A DNA stretch of 20,461 nucleotides. Origin: a virus. Location of the stretch: IMG/VR virus record IMGVR_UViG_3300015189_000097, positions 1 to 20,461 of that record. One strand, given 5' to 3'. This document shows positions 20,140 to 20,461 of this stretch, one piece after another (position 1 is the first letter of the stretch; every line of letters starts with the position of its first letter). Under the pieces are notes generated by a model. It saw nothing but the letters and a program-made list of their open reading frames with translations. It did not search any database and had not been told where the DNA came from. Both the position numbers and the translations under genes were made by a program.

Positions 20140-20461
20140 ATGGCTGCTCTCACTGCTGCACGTGACACGAAACGATCTGGCGAATACCAGAGGAACGACA
20201 ACCTCGGCGTCGCAGCAGCGACGAAGATCTACCAGGGCTCGATCGTTGTTCGCAACGCCGGCGGCTACGCTGCTCCCGCCACCGCTGCGACAGGCCTGCT
20301 CGGACTGGGGCGAGCCGAAGAGACTATCGACAACACGGCAGGCGCCGCTGGCGCGCTGAAGATCGAGTTCACGAGCGGGACGTTCTGCTACGTCAACGGC
20401 GAATCGATCACCAACGTGTCGATTGGCCTGGCTGCGTACGCCAACGACGACCAGACGATCT
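20140..20461 (+). CDS. Capsid cement / decoration-like protein, 3'-truncated
   Basis: ATG 20140 is preceded by AAAGGAGAT at 20124-20132. The visible 107 residues (MAALTAARDTKRSGEY, GVAAATKIYQGSIVVRNAGGYAAPATAATGLLGLGRAEE, IEFTSGTFCYVNGESITNV, and GLAAYANDDQTI) match the small beta-rich capsid cement proteins (DUF2190-like) found just before or after the protease in Mu-like heads. These decorate and stabilise the capsid. The gene is cut by the window edge; the major capsid gene probably follows. Confidence 0.8.
   Translation, partial: MAALTAARDTKRSGEYQRNDNLGVAAATKIYQGSIVVRNAGGYAAPATAATGLLGLGRAEETIDNTAGAAGALKIEFTSGTFCYVNGESITNVSIGLAAYANDDQTI

Overview
The window is a contiguous piece of a GC-rich tailed-phage genome (a free phage or a prophage). 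Nearly all genes lie on the + strand and are packed into translationally coupled chains, with ATGA, GTGA or TGATG junctions at almost every boundary. Most codons end in G or C, so the host is a high-GC bacterium. Some small proteins (the HTH protein at 12689 and the RusA-like protein at 10879) remind me of Myxococcota or Actinobacteria phage proteins, but the host cannot be fixed from sequence alone. No integrase, repressor, transposase, tRNA, CRISPR array or DNA polymerase is visible.

Region 1 (1-5005) holds a truncated pentapeptide-repeat protein, a small membrane protein, an SNF2-type helicase, a frameshifted HNH homing endonuclease, a beta-class DNA methyltransferase, an Asp/Cys-rich small protein and a bacterial-type sliding clamp (DnaN). 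Region 2 (5011-7271) is the replication core: a replisome-organizer/helicase-loader type protein followed by a DnaB helicase. The organizer gene carries helically phased TCTCGG boxes, a 7-bp tandem repeat and an AT-rich patch in its linker, which together look like a lambda-style origin inside the initiator gene. Region 3 (7268-12994) is a run of small accessory genes. It includes a nucleoside-deoxyribosyltransferase-like protein, a PD-(D/E)XK-type nuclease, a zinc-ribbon/sigma-region-4-like regulator, a RusA-like resolvase, an HTH protein and many unknowns.

Region 4 (12995-14222) is a boundary. It has about 300 bp of non-coding but hairpin-rich DNA, several tiny ORFs including a two-TM holin-like protein, and the only convincing minus-strand gene, a small zinc-ribbon protein. 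Region 5 (14223-20461) is the packaging and head module: terminase small and large subunits, a DUF935/Mu gp29-like portal, a Mu F-like head morphogenesis protein, a microprotein, an unknown small protein, a prohead protease with a fused scaffold-like tail, and the start of a capsid-cement-like protein. The major capsid gene is expected just beyond the right edge.

Taken together, the phage appears to initiate its own replication (organizer plus DnaB), to supply its own clamp while borrowing a polymerase, to methylate and remodel its DNA, to resolve recombination intermediates with RusA, and then to package into a Mu-like head by way of a terminase. The best leads for new biology are the candidate origin, a clamp-binding-like peptide at the C-terminus of the methyltransferase next to the phage clamp, the frameshifted HNH gene wedged between helicase and methyltransferase, and the structured non-coding regions at 11999-12061 and 13055-13218.
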